From Prevotella sp. (lineage in GTDB: Bacteria; Bacteroidota; Bacteroidia; Bacteroidales; Bacteroidaceae), in contig JAFYYV010000053.1 of the NCBI GenBank assembly GCA_017557405.1, forward strand, positions 54,194-118,193: a stretch of 64,000 bases of DNA, given 5' to 3'. Positions 25,910 through 33,648 of the stretch are shown here, one piece after another. Below the pieces are notes generated by a model. That model saw nothing but the letters and a program-made list of their open reading frames with translations, searched no databases and was not told the origin of the DNA. How positions within the stretch are numbered: the stretch's first letter is position 1; each line of letters starts with the position of its first letter. A program made the translations under genes and the position numbers.

Positions 25910-28132
25910 TTACATATTTGTTGTTCCATTTATCTGCTCCTGCTCAGACTTCTTCTCCATGAAGTCGTTCTCGATGCGACTCTTATGCTCCTTCGTACGC
26001 ACCTTTGTGTTACCGAAGGTATAGCTGACATTCAGCTGCACTTGAGCGAGAGGCACCTTGATGTGTTGCACATTCGTGAAGTCGCGTCCACGTGAATGGC
26101 TGTCCATGTTGATGCATCCTCCCTTGTTCAATCCTGTGACACCAGCAAGGGTAATGCTCAGGCGATCGTTGAGCAAAGATTTGGTAATGCTTGCCACGAG
26201 AGCTTCCATTCCTGTGCTCCATCCCTGCAGCGTGTAGGTCTTTGAGTTGGCGATGGCATTGACTGACAACTTCAAGTCCCAAGGTAGTGTCTGCTGGGCT
26301 CCTAACATCAAGTTCCCTTGCCATCCACTGTTCTTCATATCCAGCATGTCGCTACGCAGATCGACATAATCGAGAGCTCCGTTGAGCATGAAGCGAGTCT
26401 TCGGTGTTGCCATCCAATTAAGGAAAGCAGACAATGAGGAGTTGCGCTGTTTCACGACGTTTCCATATGTCGTGTGGAGCAAACCACCTTCATAAAAACT
26501 GTATTCCGAGATGAGGTTGTCAGAGAAACTCTGATGCAATCCCACGTTGACCATCAATTTCTGGGAGAACGAGCTATAGGTAAGTCCCACGTTGTGCATC
26601 TTCTCCACATCGATATACGAGTTTCCATATGAGATGTTGCCAGGCAGCGAACGGTCGATGTAGGGATTCAGATAGGTGATACCAGGACGCGAGATGCGCA
26701 TGTTATAAGTGAGGCCGATGTTCTTTGTCATACTGGGAGACAGACTCAAAGCCACACTTGGCACTAGGTTGCCATAATCCCTTTTGAAGTCGACACCATT
26801 ACCCTTTTTGTATTCCACGTTCTGCCACGTATGCTCATAACGCAAACCCGCTTTAGCACCGAAAATGCCGAACTTGCCTTCGTATTCCACGTAAGCGGCA
26901 CCGATATCGTTTCCGTGTTCATATTCCATATCCTCCGACCATGAGTCGTTGTCGCGCATGATGTACTTACCACCCAAGTTCAAGGTCTGTCCCATCGCAA
27001 TCGGCGTGGTATAATCGAGTTGGAATGTCTGCTCGAGCGATTTCGGTTTGTTCACCGTGAACAAACTCGGCATTGGAGCCTCATAAATCTGCGAGATCTC
27101 TGTGCGCTGAGGTGCATAGGTCATCAGATAGGAAACAGTCAGAAAGCGATCTCTGTCGGCTGAAAAGAAATGCTGCCAATCGGCACTTGCATTCAGCGAT
27201 GTACTACGCATGCGGGTCATCATGTCGTATGTGTAAGAGAAACCTTCACCATAAGCAGCACCACTCATCTGAGTCAACGGACTCGAAGACATCTTCGCCC
27301 TGAAGGCCGTCAAACCCACCTCAGCACTCACCGTGTTCAGCGAGTCGATATCGTAGGCAAGATTCAGGTTGCCCATCGTGAAAGGAACACGTTGCGTTCC
27401 ATCCTGCTCATAGTGCATCAAGCCACCACCTTCAGTCAACGTCTCGCGATCCACCGACACTTCCAATCCCGACATTTTCTGATACTGGTACATAGCATTT
27501 CCAGAAGCCGAGAGTTTACCCTGTTGAGCAGAGAAGAACACACCGCCGCCAGCACCTTTATTGCCTACAACTCCGCGTATAGTTCCCGTAGTACCATTCA
27601 AAGCCTGGGCAGCTGCCCCACCCTGCTGCTTTGCCAACATAATGTTCAACACGCCAACAGAACCTTCGGCATCGTATTTCGCACCAGGATTGGTAATCAC
27701 TTCAATCTTCGAAACGGCGGCAGCAGGCATCATCTTGAAGATTTGCGAGGCATTCTGCGAGAACATCACGTTTGGCTTACCATCCACATACACTTTGAAG
27801 GAAGAAGATCCATTCACGGTGATGTTATCCTGTCCATCAACCGACACCATTGGAACCTTCCTCAGCATGTCGAGCACCGTAGCCGACTTCGAGTCGGTAT
27901 CACCCGCAACATCGTATGTCATCTTGTCAGCCTCCATCTTCACCAATGGTTTCTGGGCAGTCACAGTCACGCCCTTCAATTCCAAAGAATCGAAGACTGC
28001 ATCCAGCGAATCCATTCGCGAAGTCATTTGCTGTTCCTGCATGTTACCACTCGTTTCGTTGTTCGTTACTTGAGCCATAGCAGCCGACGTCATTGCCAGC
28101 ATACCAATGGCTGTCATCATCACTTTTATCAT
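25910..28132 (-). CDS. outer-membrane beta-barrel protein with TonB-receptor plug
   Basis: A 740-residue outer-membrane protein. The signal peptide ends near MTSAAMAQ. A plug-like domain follows at about 50-170 (LKGVTVTAQKPLVKMEADKM, VLDMLRKVPMVSVDGQDNI, KIEVITNPGAKYDAEGSVGV), and then a long C-terminal barrel of the OMP_b-brl_3 type. The usual carboxypeptidase-like N-terminal domain is short or absent. Members take up or sense ligands across the outer membrane; the substrate is not evident. It is the first gene of a two-gene unit with the M16 protease. A 22-bp repeat array lies 190 bp upstream, between it and the GntR gene. Confidence 0.87.
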   Translation of the reverse strand: MIKVMMTAIGMLAMTSAAMAQVTNNETSGNMQEQQMTSRMDSLDAVFDSLELKGVTVTAQKPLVKMEADKMTYDVAGDTDSKSATVLDMLRKVPMVSVDGQDNITVNGSSSFKVYVDGKPNVMFSQNASQIFKMMPAAAVSKIEVITNPGAKYDAEGSVGVLNIMLAKQQGGAAAQALNGTTGTIRGVVGNKGAGGGVFFSAQQGKLSASGNAMYQYQKMSGLEVSVDRETLTEGGGLMHYEQDGTQRVPFTMGNLNLAYDIDSLNTVSAEVGLTAFRAKMSSSPLTQMSGAAYGEGFSYTYDMMTRMRSTSLNASADWQHFFSADRDRFLTVSYLMTYAPQRTEISQIYEAPMPSLFTVNKPKSLEQTFQLDYTTPIAMGQTLNLGGKYIMRDNDSWSEDMEYEHGNDIGAAYVEYEGKFGIFGAKAGLRYEHTWQNVEYKKGNGVDFKRDYGNLVPSVALSLSPSMTKNIGLTYNMRISRPGITYLNPYIDRSLPGNISYGNSYIDVEKMHNVGLTYSSFSQKLMVNVGLHQSFSDNLISEYSFYEGGLLHTTYGNVVKQRNSSLSAFLNWMATPKTRFMLNGALDYVDLRSDMLDMKNSGWQGNLMLGAQQTLPWDLKLSVNAIANSKTYTLQGWSTGMEALVASITKSLLNDRLSITLAGVTGLNKGGCINMDSHSRGRDFTNVQHIKVPLAQVQLNVSYTFGNTKVRTKEHKSRIENDFMEKKSEQEQINGTTNM

Positions 28133-28479
28133 AATTTTATTGTTGGCGTTTTGTGTTGTTAATTACTTTGACGTTTCAAGCGATTGGAAAGTTGCACCGC
28201 CCTCACATCATTGTCTTTTTTTCTATTCTTCTCTCCAGAGAGATATGATAATTACTGTGTATTCAATTTTACTAAGAATATAGCAGTTGGCTCATACAAA
28301 CTGATGTCTTCATCGTTTTCGCCATTGATGGCTTTTGAGCGTGTCATTTGTGGCTTTTGACCTCCCCATTTGTGGTCTTTGAGCATGTCATTTGTGGTCT
28401 TTGACAAGACTGTTTTGACGCTTTATGTTTGTAGGTCAACTGCTATATTGTTATCTTCATTTTGATGTTTATGTTTCAT
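28133..28479. other. intergenic region holding a 22-bp repeat array
   Basis: About 350 bp between the GntR gene and the outer-membrane barrel gene. The array at 28323-28410 is the main feature. No convincing promoter for the barrel gene was seen, and the stretch next to that gene is featureless to me. Confidence 0.6.
28323..28410. repeat. tandem array of four 22-bp units
   Basis: Units start at 28323, 28345, 28367 and 28389. Their shared core is CATTTGTGG-YY-TTTGA (reverse: TCAAAGACCACAAATGA) plus a variable 5-6 base linker. The period is exactly 22 bp in all four. On the reverse strand it aligns in register with the arrays at 40043 and 51582. Confidence 0.9.
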
Positions 28480-28842
28480 TTAGCTAAGCGGAGTATCTTT
28501 CCACATCCGCTCAACATCCTCCATGTTGATGCCTAACAGGCGCATTTCTCGGAACACCTCAGGCAACCTCTTCTCCATGAAATCACGACGGCGGACGTCC
28601 ATGATATGGGCACGTGCGTCTTCGGCAACGAAATAGCCAAGTCCACGCTTGTTGTAGATCACACCCTCGCGTGCCAACTGCTCGTAAGCCTTCACCGCCG
28701 TATTCGTATTCACAGACAGCATCACAGCATATTCGCGCACACTCGGGATTCGATCGTCAGCCTTGTAAACACCTGACAATATCTCATCGCACAACCGATC
28801 AGCCATTTGCAAGTATATTGCTTTTTCATTGTTAAAATCCAT
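28480..28842 (-). CDS. GntR-family regulator, YtrA type
   Basis: A 120-residue protein consisting of the GntR winged helix (KADDRIPSVREYAVMLSVN, TNTAVKAYEQLAREGVIY, GLGYFVAEDA) and a short helical tail. This compact form is the YtrA subfamily, which regulates ABC transporter operons in which it lies. It is the last gene of the operon ATPase (30513), permease, permease, regulator, 20 bp downstream of the previous gene. The expected target is the inverted repeat at 31419-31442, which overlaps the operon's start of transcription. The effector is unknown; cell-wall stress ligands are typical for the subfamily. Confidence 0.92.
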   Translation of the reverse strand: MDFNNEKAIYLQMADRLCDEILSGVYKADDRIPSVREYAVMLSVNTNTAVKAYEQLAREGVIYNKRGLGYFVAEDARAHIMDVRRRDFMEKRLPEVFREMRLLGINMEDVERMWKDTPLS

Positions 28843-28862
28843 ATTCTTTCCTCCTTCTTACA

Positions 28863-29750
28863 TCATTTGATGATTTTAATTCTGTGAGCCTCTATCTGGC
28901 GACGGCAGAACAGCTTATAGGAAAGCCACAAGGCCAACATGCCTAAGGCAACTGATATCCCACTCATCCATTTGAATACTCCGTCGAGCAATGTGAAAAC
29001 CACACTCAGATCTGAAGATTCTCTGACAGTACGGAAAAACTCGGCCATCGTGTCATTAAAGAGAAAAGTCGATACAATGATACCGCCTACCGTAAGAATA
29101 ACACCAACGACCAGAATAATCAAAGCCGTGTAGAGCCATCCCATGCGACGGAAATAAGTTCCACCCAGGATGAACAATGTAACAAATAGGAAAGACCCAC
29201 AAAAGTCCACAATCCACACCCAACAGTTCACCTTGACGTTTGTGATATTCTCCATTAGGCTGTTGTTGAATTGCACATCTGTCAAAAGCTGCAAAGGAGC
29301 AATGTCGAATAGGTGGCCAATGCCCTCACATAGGAACAAAGACAAATAGAACACAGCATCCACCATCAGGCAACCCACCACGAAAACGTATATCACACGA
29401 CTGAGCCATTTCTCGAGATTCGTGGCAGGGAACATCAAATAGGAAATCTCACCACTACGGTTAGACATGTTCGAGCACACAAGACTCAAAATCACATAGA
29501 TGAATATCGAAACCACGATGCTCGTGTTGGAAATAGCCATGAGGGCAGACATCATATCCCCATTGAAACCCTTGAGCAGAGGGTTATCCGTTGTTGTAAT
29601 ACCAAACAGCGAGAAATAGAGCAAAGAAGCAGTCGACAACAGGAGTACAGCCAGCGCCACCCACATGATGGTCTTCCACCCATCTTCAAAATGATTCTTC
29701 AACAGCGTCCAGAAACGACACCAATGAAACTTATTATTCTTTTCCATCAT
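28863..29750 (-). CDS. ABC transporter membrane subunit (second)
   Basis: A roughly 295-residue integral membrane protein with about six hydrophobic segments and no signal peptide. ATG at 29750 (MMEKNN) is preferred; a longer form from 29762 is possible. It overlaps the end of the preceding permease gene by 17 bp. Sequence resemblance to a named family is weak, but its place between an ABC ATPase plus permease and a YtrA-type regulator supports an ABC-2-type permease role. With the neighbouring permease it would form the membrane channel. Confidence 0.72.
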   Translation of the reverse strand: MMEKNNKFHWCRFWTLLKNHFEDGWKTIMWVALAVLLLSTASLLYFSLFGITTTDNPLLKGFNGDMMSALMAISNTSIVVSIFIYVILSLVCSNMSNRSGEISYLMFPATNLEKWLSRVIYVFVVGCLMVDAVFYLSLFLCEGIGHLFDIAPLQLLTDVQFNNSLMENITNVKVNCWVWIVDFCGSFLFVTLFILGGTYFRRMGWLYTALIILVVGVILTVGGIIVSTFLFNDTMAEFFRTVRESSDLSVVFTLLDGVFKWMSGISVALGMLALWLSYKLFCRRQIEAHRIKIIK

Positions 29751-30492
29751 TTCCCTCCACATTTAAATCAATTTCAAATTGACAGAATCTACGATAAGCA
29801 GCCCTTTGCAACACCACTGCGACCCAAAGGGATGGGATCACTAATGTAAGTATGGCGAACAACTTCGAATTCAATGCTACCGAGAACATCAAGATAAATC
29901 CAAAAAACACTAACAACAAGAAAAATATGCCGATAGAGAGGACTATTTTGTTCATGCGAGAAGAAGCCACACTAATCTGGATCGGCATGATGATACCATT
30001 AAAGACGACGGCGGCCACAGCAAACAGAACCAGCAAGTTCTGACCTGTATCAGGAACGCTGCAATAGATAGCGTATGTGCTGGGAAAAACGTTGCTCAAT
30101 ATCAATCGCCAAACTAATTCGGCAATATACCAAGACACCGTCCAAATCACCATGAAGCACACCAGCGGCTCCACCACGAGCGAGATGTAACGTTCAAGAT
30201 TTGTCACAGGCAGCGTGAAGAAACGTATTCCATCCTCACGGCGCAACACCCGATCGACAAACAGCACTATCATATACATCAGCGCACCAAATCCTATCAA
30301 CCTGGTGATGCCGGCAATGCGCGACAAACGTACCGCCATATCGCCATTCACAAAAATACCTGCTGCGCAAATCACCTTGACGGCAAACAGCAACAACGGC
30401 AGTCCTAACATGAGCAGGACAAGAACGCGCCGGTTTTCGGAAAAGCGCAAACGGCACAAATGCCAGAAGCGTTTCATACTGAAATTACTCAT
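29734..30492 (-). CDS. ABC transporter membrane subunit (first)
   Basis: A 252-residue protein with about six predicted membrane helices, for example LLMLGLPLLLFAVKVICAAG and SIGIFFLLLVFFGFILMFSV. The N-terminus is a short cytosolic stretch. It starts 20 bp after the ATPase gene and overlaps the second permease. The two membrane proteins share general layout (FFTLPVTNLERYIS here, MFPATNLEKWLS in the second), so they are probably distant paralogues forming a heterodimer. Substrate unknown. Confidence 0.75.
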   Translation of the reverse strand: MSNFSMKRFWHLCRLRFSENRRVLVLLMLGLPLLLFAVKVICAAGIFVNGDMAVRLSRIAGITRLIGFGALMYMIVLFVDRVLRREDGIRFFTLPVTNLERYISLVVEPLVCFMVIWTVSWYIAELVWRLILSNVFPSTYAIYCSVPDTGQNLLVLFAVAAVVFNGIIMPIQISVASSRMNKIVLSIGIFFLLLVFFGFILMFSVALNSKLFAILTLVIPSLWVAVVLQRAAYRRFCQFEIDLNVEGNDGKE

Positions 30493-30512
30493 CTTTCCAA
30501 TTCTTTAAACCG

Positions 30513-31373
30513 TCACTTCACAAATCCTTTCACAATAGCATTGAAAAGAAGCTCCATCCTGACCGTCGTGTCCTGACCATCTTCGTTCTTCACAATCAAG
30601 GCACGTCCTTGCGGAGTTGGTTCCGAATAAATGGCATCGCTACAATCCTCTCCTACCGAACGATATACGAATGCATATTCCTCGGTCACATCGGCCAACG
30701 AGCGATCGAAGAGCACCCTGTCAGCATATTGCGGAACATTGTCCTCACCTTCCTGCGGCTCCACCTTACCCAGCACAATCACGTGATCGAGCAGAGCATC
30801 TACATCATACACCTGATGCGTGGAGATCAGAATGGTTTGTCCTTCGGCAACATGACGAGCCACCATCTTGCGGAATAGGCTCTTAGCGGGGATGTCGAGA
30901 CCATTCGTAGGCTCGTCCATCAACAGCAAACGGCATTGGGTAGCCAATGCGAAACTTACCATCACGCGCTTCTTTTGGCCTAAAGAGAGCTTGTCGAGCT
31001 GCTCGTCCATGCTGATTTCGAAATCCTTCAAACAAGCATCGAGCACCTCCTGACTGAAACGAGGATAGAAAGGCGCATAACGTTTGACATATTTGCTGAG
31101 CGTCATTGAAGGGAACGAGAACTCGTCGGGTACGAAACAAATCTCTTGCAAAAGAGCTGGTTCACGCCGACGAGGTTCACGCCCGGCAATCAGAATCGTG
31201 CCCTTCGAGGGGCGTAACAAACCAGCCATCAGGTAGAGCAGAGTGGACTTGCCAACACCGTTGCGACCCAACAGCCCATAAATTCGATTTTCGTCAAGAG
31301 AGAGAGAGAGATTATTGAAAACCAAACTGTCCCCTCCAGCATACCTGTAACTGATGTTTTGAATCTGAATCAT
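30513..31373 (-). CDS. ABC transporter ATP-binding protein
   Basis: A 286-residue ATPase. Walker A is GLLGRNGVGKSTLL, the signature motif is KLSLGQKKRVMVSFAL (LSLGQ variant), Walker B is RLLLMDEPTNGLD and the switch His is in LISTHQVYDVDALLD. A C-terminal extension of about 80 residues follows the core. It is the first gene of a four-gene operon (ATPase, two permeases, GntR/YtrA regulator). Such sets export lipid-like compounds or peptides, or protect against wall-active agents. A full promoter and an operator lie just upstream. Confidence 0.93.
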   Translation of the reverse strand: MIQIQNISYRYAGGDSLVFNNLSLSLDENRIYGLLGRNGVGKSTLLYLMAGLLRPSKGTILIAGREPRRREPALLQEICFVPDEFSFPSMTLSKYVKRYAPFYPRFSQEVLDACLKDFEISMDEQLDKLSLGQKKRVMVSFALATQCRLLLMDEPTNGLDIPAKSLFRKMVARHVAEGQTILISTHQVYDVDALLDHVIVLGKVEPQEGEDNVPQYADRVLFDRSLADVTEEYAFVYRSVGEDCSDAIYSEPTPQGRALIVKNEDGQDTTVRMELLFNAIVKGFVK

Positions 31374-31418
31374 AATCTTATTTTGTTGGTGTTCGTTATA
31401 TTATTAATAATGTGTATT

Positions 31419-31442
31419 AGTGTACCACTTTAATAGTACACT
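31419..31442 (-). promoter_or_regulatory. operator of the ABC-GntR operon
   Basis: Perfect 7-bp inverted arms AGTGTAC and GTACACT separated by 10 bases. It sits immediately downstream of the -7 box, over the expected transcription start, the right place for the YtrA-type regulator encoded in the same operon to repress. Confidence 0.75.
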
Positions 31443-31443
31443 G

Positions 31444-31475
31444 CAAAGGTAATGCATTTTATCATATCCTCCAAA
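31444..31475 (-). promoter_or_regulatory. promoter of the ABC-GntR operon
   Basis: On the minus strand TTTG (31472-31475), 20 bases, TACCTTTG (31444-31451), an exact consensus Bacteroidetes promoter. Confidence 0.85.
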
Positions 31476-31630
31476 CTTTTTGACGTTTTTTTTCAAAAAA
31501 ATCTGCTTTTTCTTCAAAAATCGTCTTTCACATCTAGAAAAACGAATAATTGTTGCATAAAAAACAAGAAACCGAAAACGAATGCTGCCAAGTGGGCTTC
31601 TTCGTTCTCACCTATTGGCTAATGACAACA

Positions 31631-31650
31631 AAAAAGGGGCCGAAGCCCCT
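31631..31650 (-). terminator. terminator of the beta-helix CBD operon
   Basis: AGGGGC / GCCCCT stem with a CGAA-type loop. On the minus strand it is followed by a run of T, 23 bp after the stop codon at 31674. Confidence 0.85.
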
Positions 31651-31673
31651 ATATATATTAAGGTGTAGTTAAA

Positions 31674-33149
31674 TCACAACCCTTTGGTAGAGACGACCAC
31701 ATGAGCCGACGAGTTGGAATAAATGGAAGGAACCGTATAGGAAACGCCGTTATAGGAAACGGTACCACCCTTGTTGACTTTCACACTCGTGTATGTCTTG
31801 AAGCCTTGCGAACCACTCTTCGGAGTTGACTTTTTGCCTCCAATGCCCATCAAAGTTCCTCCATTGATGGCAAAACCGAGATCGTGTTTGAAAGCAACGC
31901 CTTCATCGGAAGAAGCGGCTACATAGGACTCTCCACCATTAAAGGTAATTTTGCCATCGGTTTTCACACCATGTGGTTTGGTGTCAAGTGAGGCACTATA
32001 TGTGTATGTATCGCCTATAGTGGTAGCTATCAGTTTTCCACCATTGAACACGATGTTGCCTGTTGCATTCAAACCCTTGCCGCCATCACCTGTACTGGTG
32101 AGCGTCAACAAACCCGAAGACAACGTAAAGGCGCCTCCTGTCTTCAAAGCTGCAGCACTACTCAAATCCTTTTCAGTTGCATCATAAGCAGCATTACCCG
32201 ATGTGGTAATCGTTGCAGTAATGCCATTCACCACAACTGTCGAGTCGGCCTTCAAACCCTTCGATGTTGCGCCATTCACGTTGATGGTGAGCGTGCCACC
32301 ATTCAAGAAAACGAAGCCATTATTCTCATATTGGTCTTTCGTACCTTTGTTCACTCCCTTGAAGCCCACATCAATTCCGTCGCCTGTGCTAGTAATGTTC
32401 ATCACGCCACCATCCATCTTGAAATATTGGCCCACATGAACACCATCGCCCACAGCACCCGAAACGTTCAACGTTCCGCTTGTCATAGTCATGTATTCAT
32501 CGGCCGTCAGCGCATGCTTGGTGTTGCCCTTCAGGTTGAGGGTACCCGAGCCTTTGAATTCGGGGTGTCCGTTGATGTAGAAGCAAGCGTTTTGCTGCCC
32601 ACCTGCGCCATCAGTCAAAGTGTTTGTACCCATCAACGTGATGTCTATCTTCTTACCATCCTCGATGTCAATAGCAGCACCCGACGGGTTGGTCAACGAA
32701 AGATTGTTGAGGATGAAATTAGCTTTATAAGAACCATCCATGAAGAACGAACCGTTGGACGAAGATCCGCTAAGAGTATAATTCATCTCACGCTGCAAAG
32801 CATCGCTCTGAATGATGCTGACATGCGAGTCGGTGGCAGTCACCGTCAGATAGCGCGCAATATTACCTGCAACAACCACTTTGGCAGAGGTGCCGTTATA
32901 AACGACACTCACGGTATTGGAGGCAACGTTTCCATCAGCGACTACGATACTATCAATTTCGCTGATGTTGTATACACGGCCTTCAATCGTCAATGTCGTT
33001 CCATTGTTGAAAATCATTTTGCCCGTGGAAGCAGGATCATGACTATAGGTCACATTACCGACATTCACATTCAGCAACTGGGCATAAGCATCGCTAAATG
33101 ACAAATGACAAATGACAAATGATAAAAGGAGAAGGTAGAAACGTCTCAT
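31674..33149 (-). CDS. secreted beta-helix carbohydrate-binding (Cthe_2159/DUF4353-like) protein
   Basis: A 491-residue protein with a signal peptide (MRRFYLLLLSFVICHLSFS) and a long repetitive right-handed beta-helix. Turns such as IDIEDGKKIDITLMG, ALTADEYMTMTSGTLNVSG and GLNATGNIVFNGGKL recur at roughly 20-25 residue spacing. This is the pattern of the carbohydrate-binding Cthe_2159/DUF4353 family, which binds acidic polysaccharides such as pectate. The signal-peptide core VICHLSFS is encoded by a heptamer repeat (33096-33126). Its ATG overlaps the stop codon of the upstream gene (ATGA), so the two are translationally coupled. Confidence 0.82.
   Translation of the reverse strand: MRRFYLLLLSFVICHLSFSDAYAQLLNVNVGNVTYSHDPASTGKMIFNNGTTLTIEGRVYNISEIDSIVVADGNVASNTVSVVYNGTSAKVVVAGNIARYLTVTATDSHVSIIQSDALQREMNYTLSGSSSNGSFFMDGSYKANFILNNLSLTNPSGAAIDIEDGKKIDITLMGTNTLTDGAGGQQNACFYINGHPEFKGSGTLNLKGNTKHALTADEYMTMTSGTLNVSGAVGDGVHVGQYFKMDGGVMNITSTGDGIDVGFKGVNKGTKDQYENNGFVFLNGGTLTINVNGATSKGLKADSTVVVNGITATITTSGNAAYDATEKDLSSAAALKTGGAFTLSSGLLTLTSTGDGGKGLNATGNIVFNGGKLIATTIGDTYTYSASLDTKPHGVKTDGKITFNGGESYVAASSDEGVAFKHDLGFAINGGTLMGIGGKKSTPKSGSQGFKTYTSVKVNKGGTVSYNGVSYTVPSIYSNSSAHVVVSTKGL
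33096..33126. repeat. heptamer repeat (AAATGAC) encoding a signal peptide core
   Basis: Three copies of AAATGAC and one AAATGAT in tandem, within the signal-peptide codons of the beta-helix gene. Further copies of the same heptamer family are at 33620, 35619 and 35700. Confidence 0.9.
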
Positions 33150-33559
33150 TTGATATACACTTTTATAGTCTTGTCACCTTGTTTCATCATATACACCCCT
33201 CGAGGGAGTTTCTGCTGCAAGTCAGTAGGCGAAGAAAACACACCCACACGAACACCCGATGGGCTGAACACCGTTAATGGTTGCTCCTCGTTCTCCTTCA
33301 ACTGCTCAATACCCGTTGTATCTCCCGAGAAAAACATCTTGCTCAATTGTGAAAGCGGGAAAGTGGAGGTTACACCATTCTGCTGTACGAGCATGTTTCC
33401 GTTCTCGAAGGTCAACTTCAATCCCGATACCCCAAACGCTTGTTCTGTACCGTCGGTTTGCTGGAATATCAAATAATTATAGTCAGATGCGTATACACGA
33501 GACGCTGAAGCTATAAAAAGAAATATCAAAAAGGCGATTTGTTTCATTTTCTGTTGCAT
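33146..33559 (-). CDS. small secreted protein with T9SS-type tail
   Basis: A 137-residue protein made of a signal peptide (MKQIAFLIFLFIASASRVYA when started at the second Met), a short beta-rich middle (YLIFQQTDGTEQAFGVSGL) and a T9SS-like sorting domain (LTVFSPSGVRVGVF, LPRGVYMMKQGDKTIKVYIK). The body is almost too small to be an enzyme, so it may be a surface anchor or partner for the beta-helix protein, with which it shares an ATGA overlap. A -7 box (TATCTTTG, minus, 33576-33583) precedes it. Function unknown. Confidence 0.75.
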   Translation of the reverse strand: MQQKMKQIAFLIFLFIASASRVYASDYNYLIFQQTDGTEQAFGVSGLKLTFENGNMLVQQNGVTSTFPLSQLSKMFFSGDTTGIEQLKENEEQPLTVFSPSGVRVGVFSSPTDLQQKLPRGVYMMKQGDKTIKVYIK

Positions 33560-33575
33560 TTAAAAGATTCTGCTG

Positions 33576-33583
33576 CAAAGATA
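33576..33583 (-). promoter_or_regulatory. -7 box of the T9SS-tail/beta-helix operon
   Basis: The minus strand reads TATCTTTG, 17 bases before the ATG at 33559. Confidence 0.5.
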
Positions 33584-33619
33584 ATGAAAAACATGAAAAA
33601 CCAACTCATTCACCTCATT

Positions 33620-33645
33620 AAATGATAAATCACAAATGATAAATG
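33620..33645. repeat. intergenic heptamer repeat (AAATGAT family)
   Basis: Three and a half heptamers (AAATGAT, AAATCAC, AAATGAT, AAATG) just downstream of the MATE gene. Same family as 33096-33126. Confidence 0.75.
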
Positions 33646-33648
33646 TTG

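Noticed and set aside
27170-28162. 330-aa frame opposite the outer-membrane barrel gene
   Set aside because: Antisense shadow rich in His and Arg, as expected from the reverse of barrel codons.
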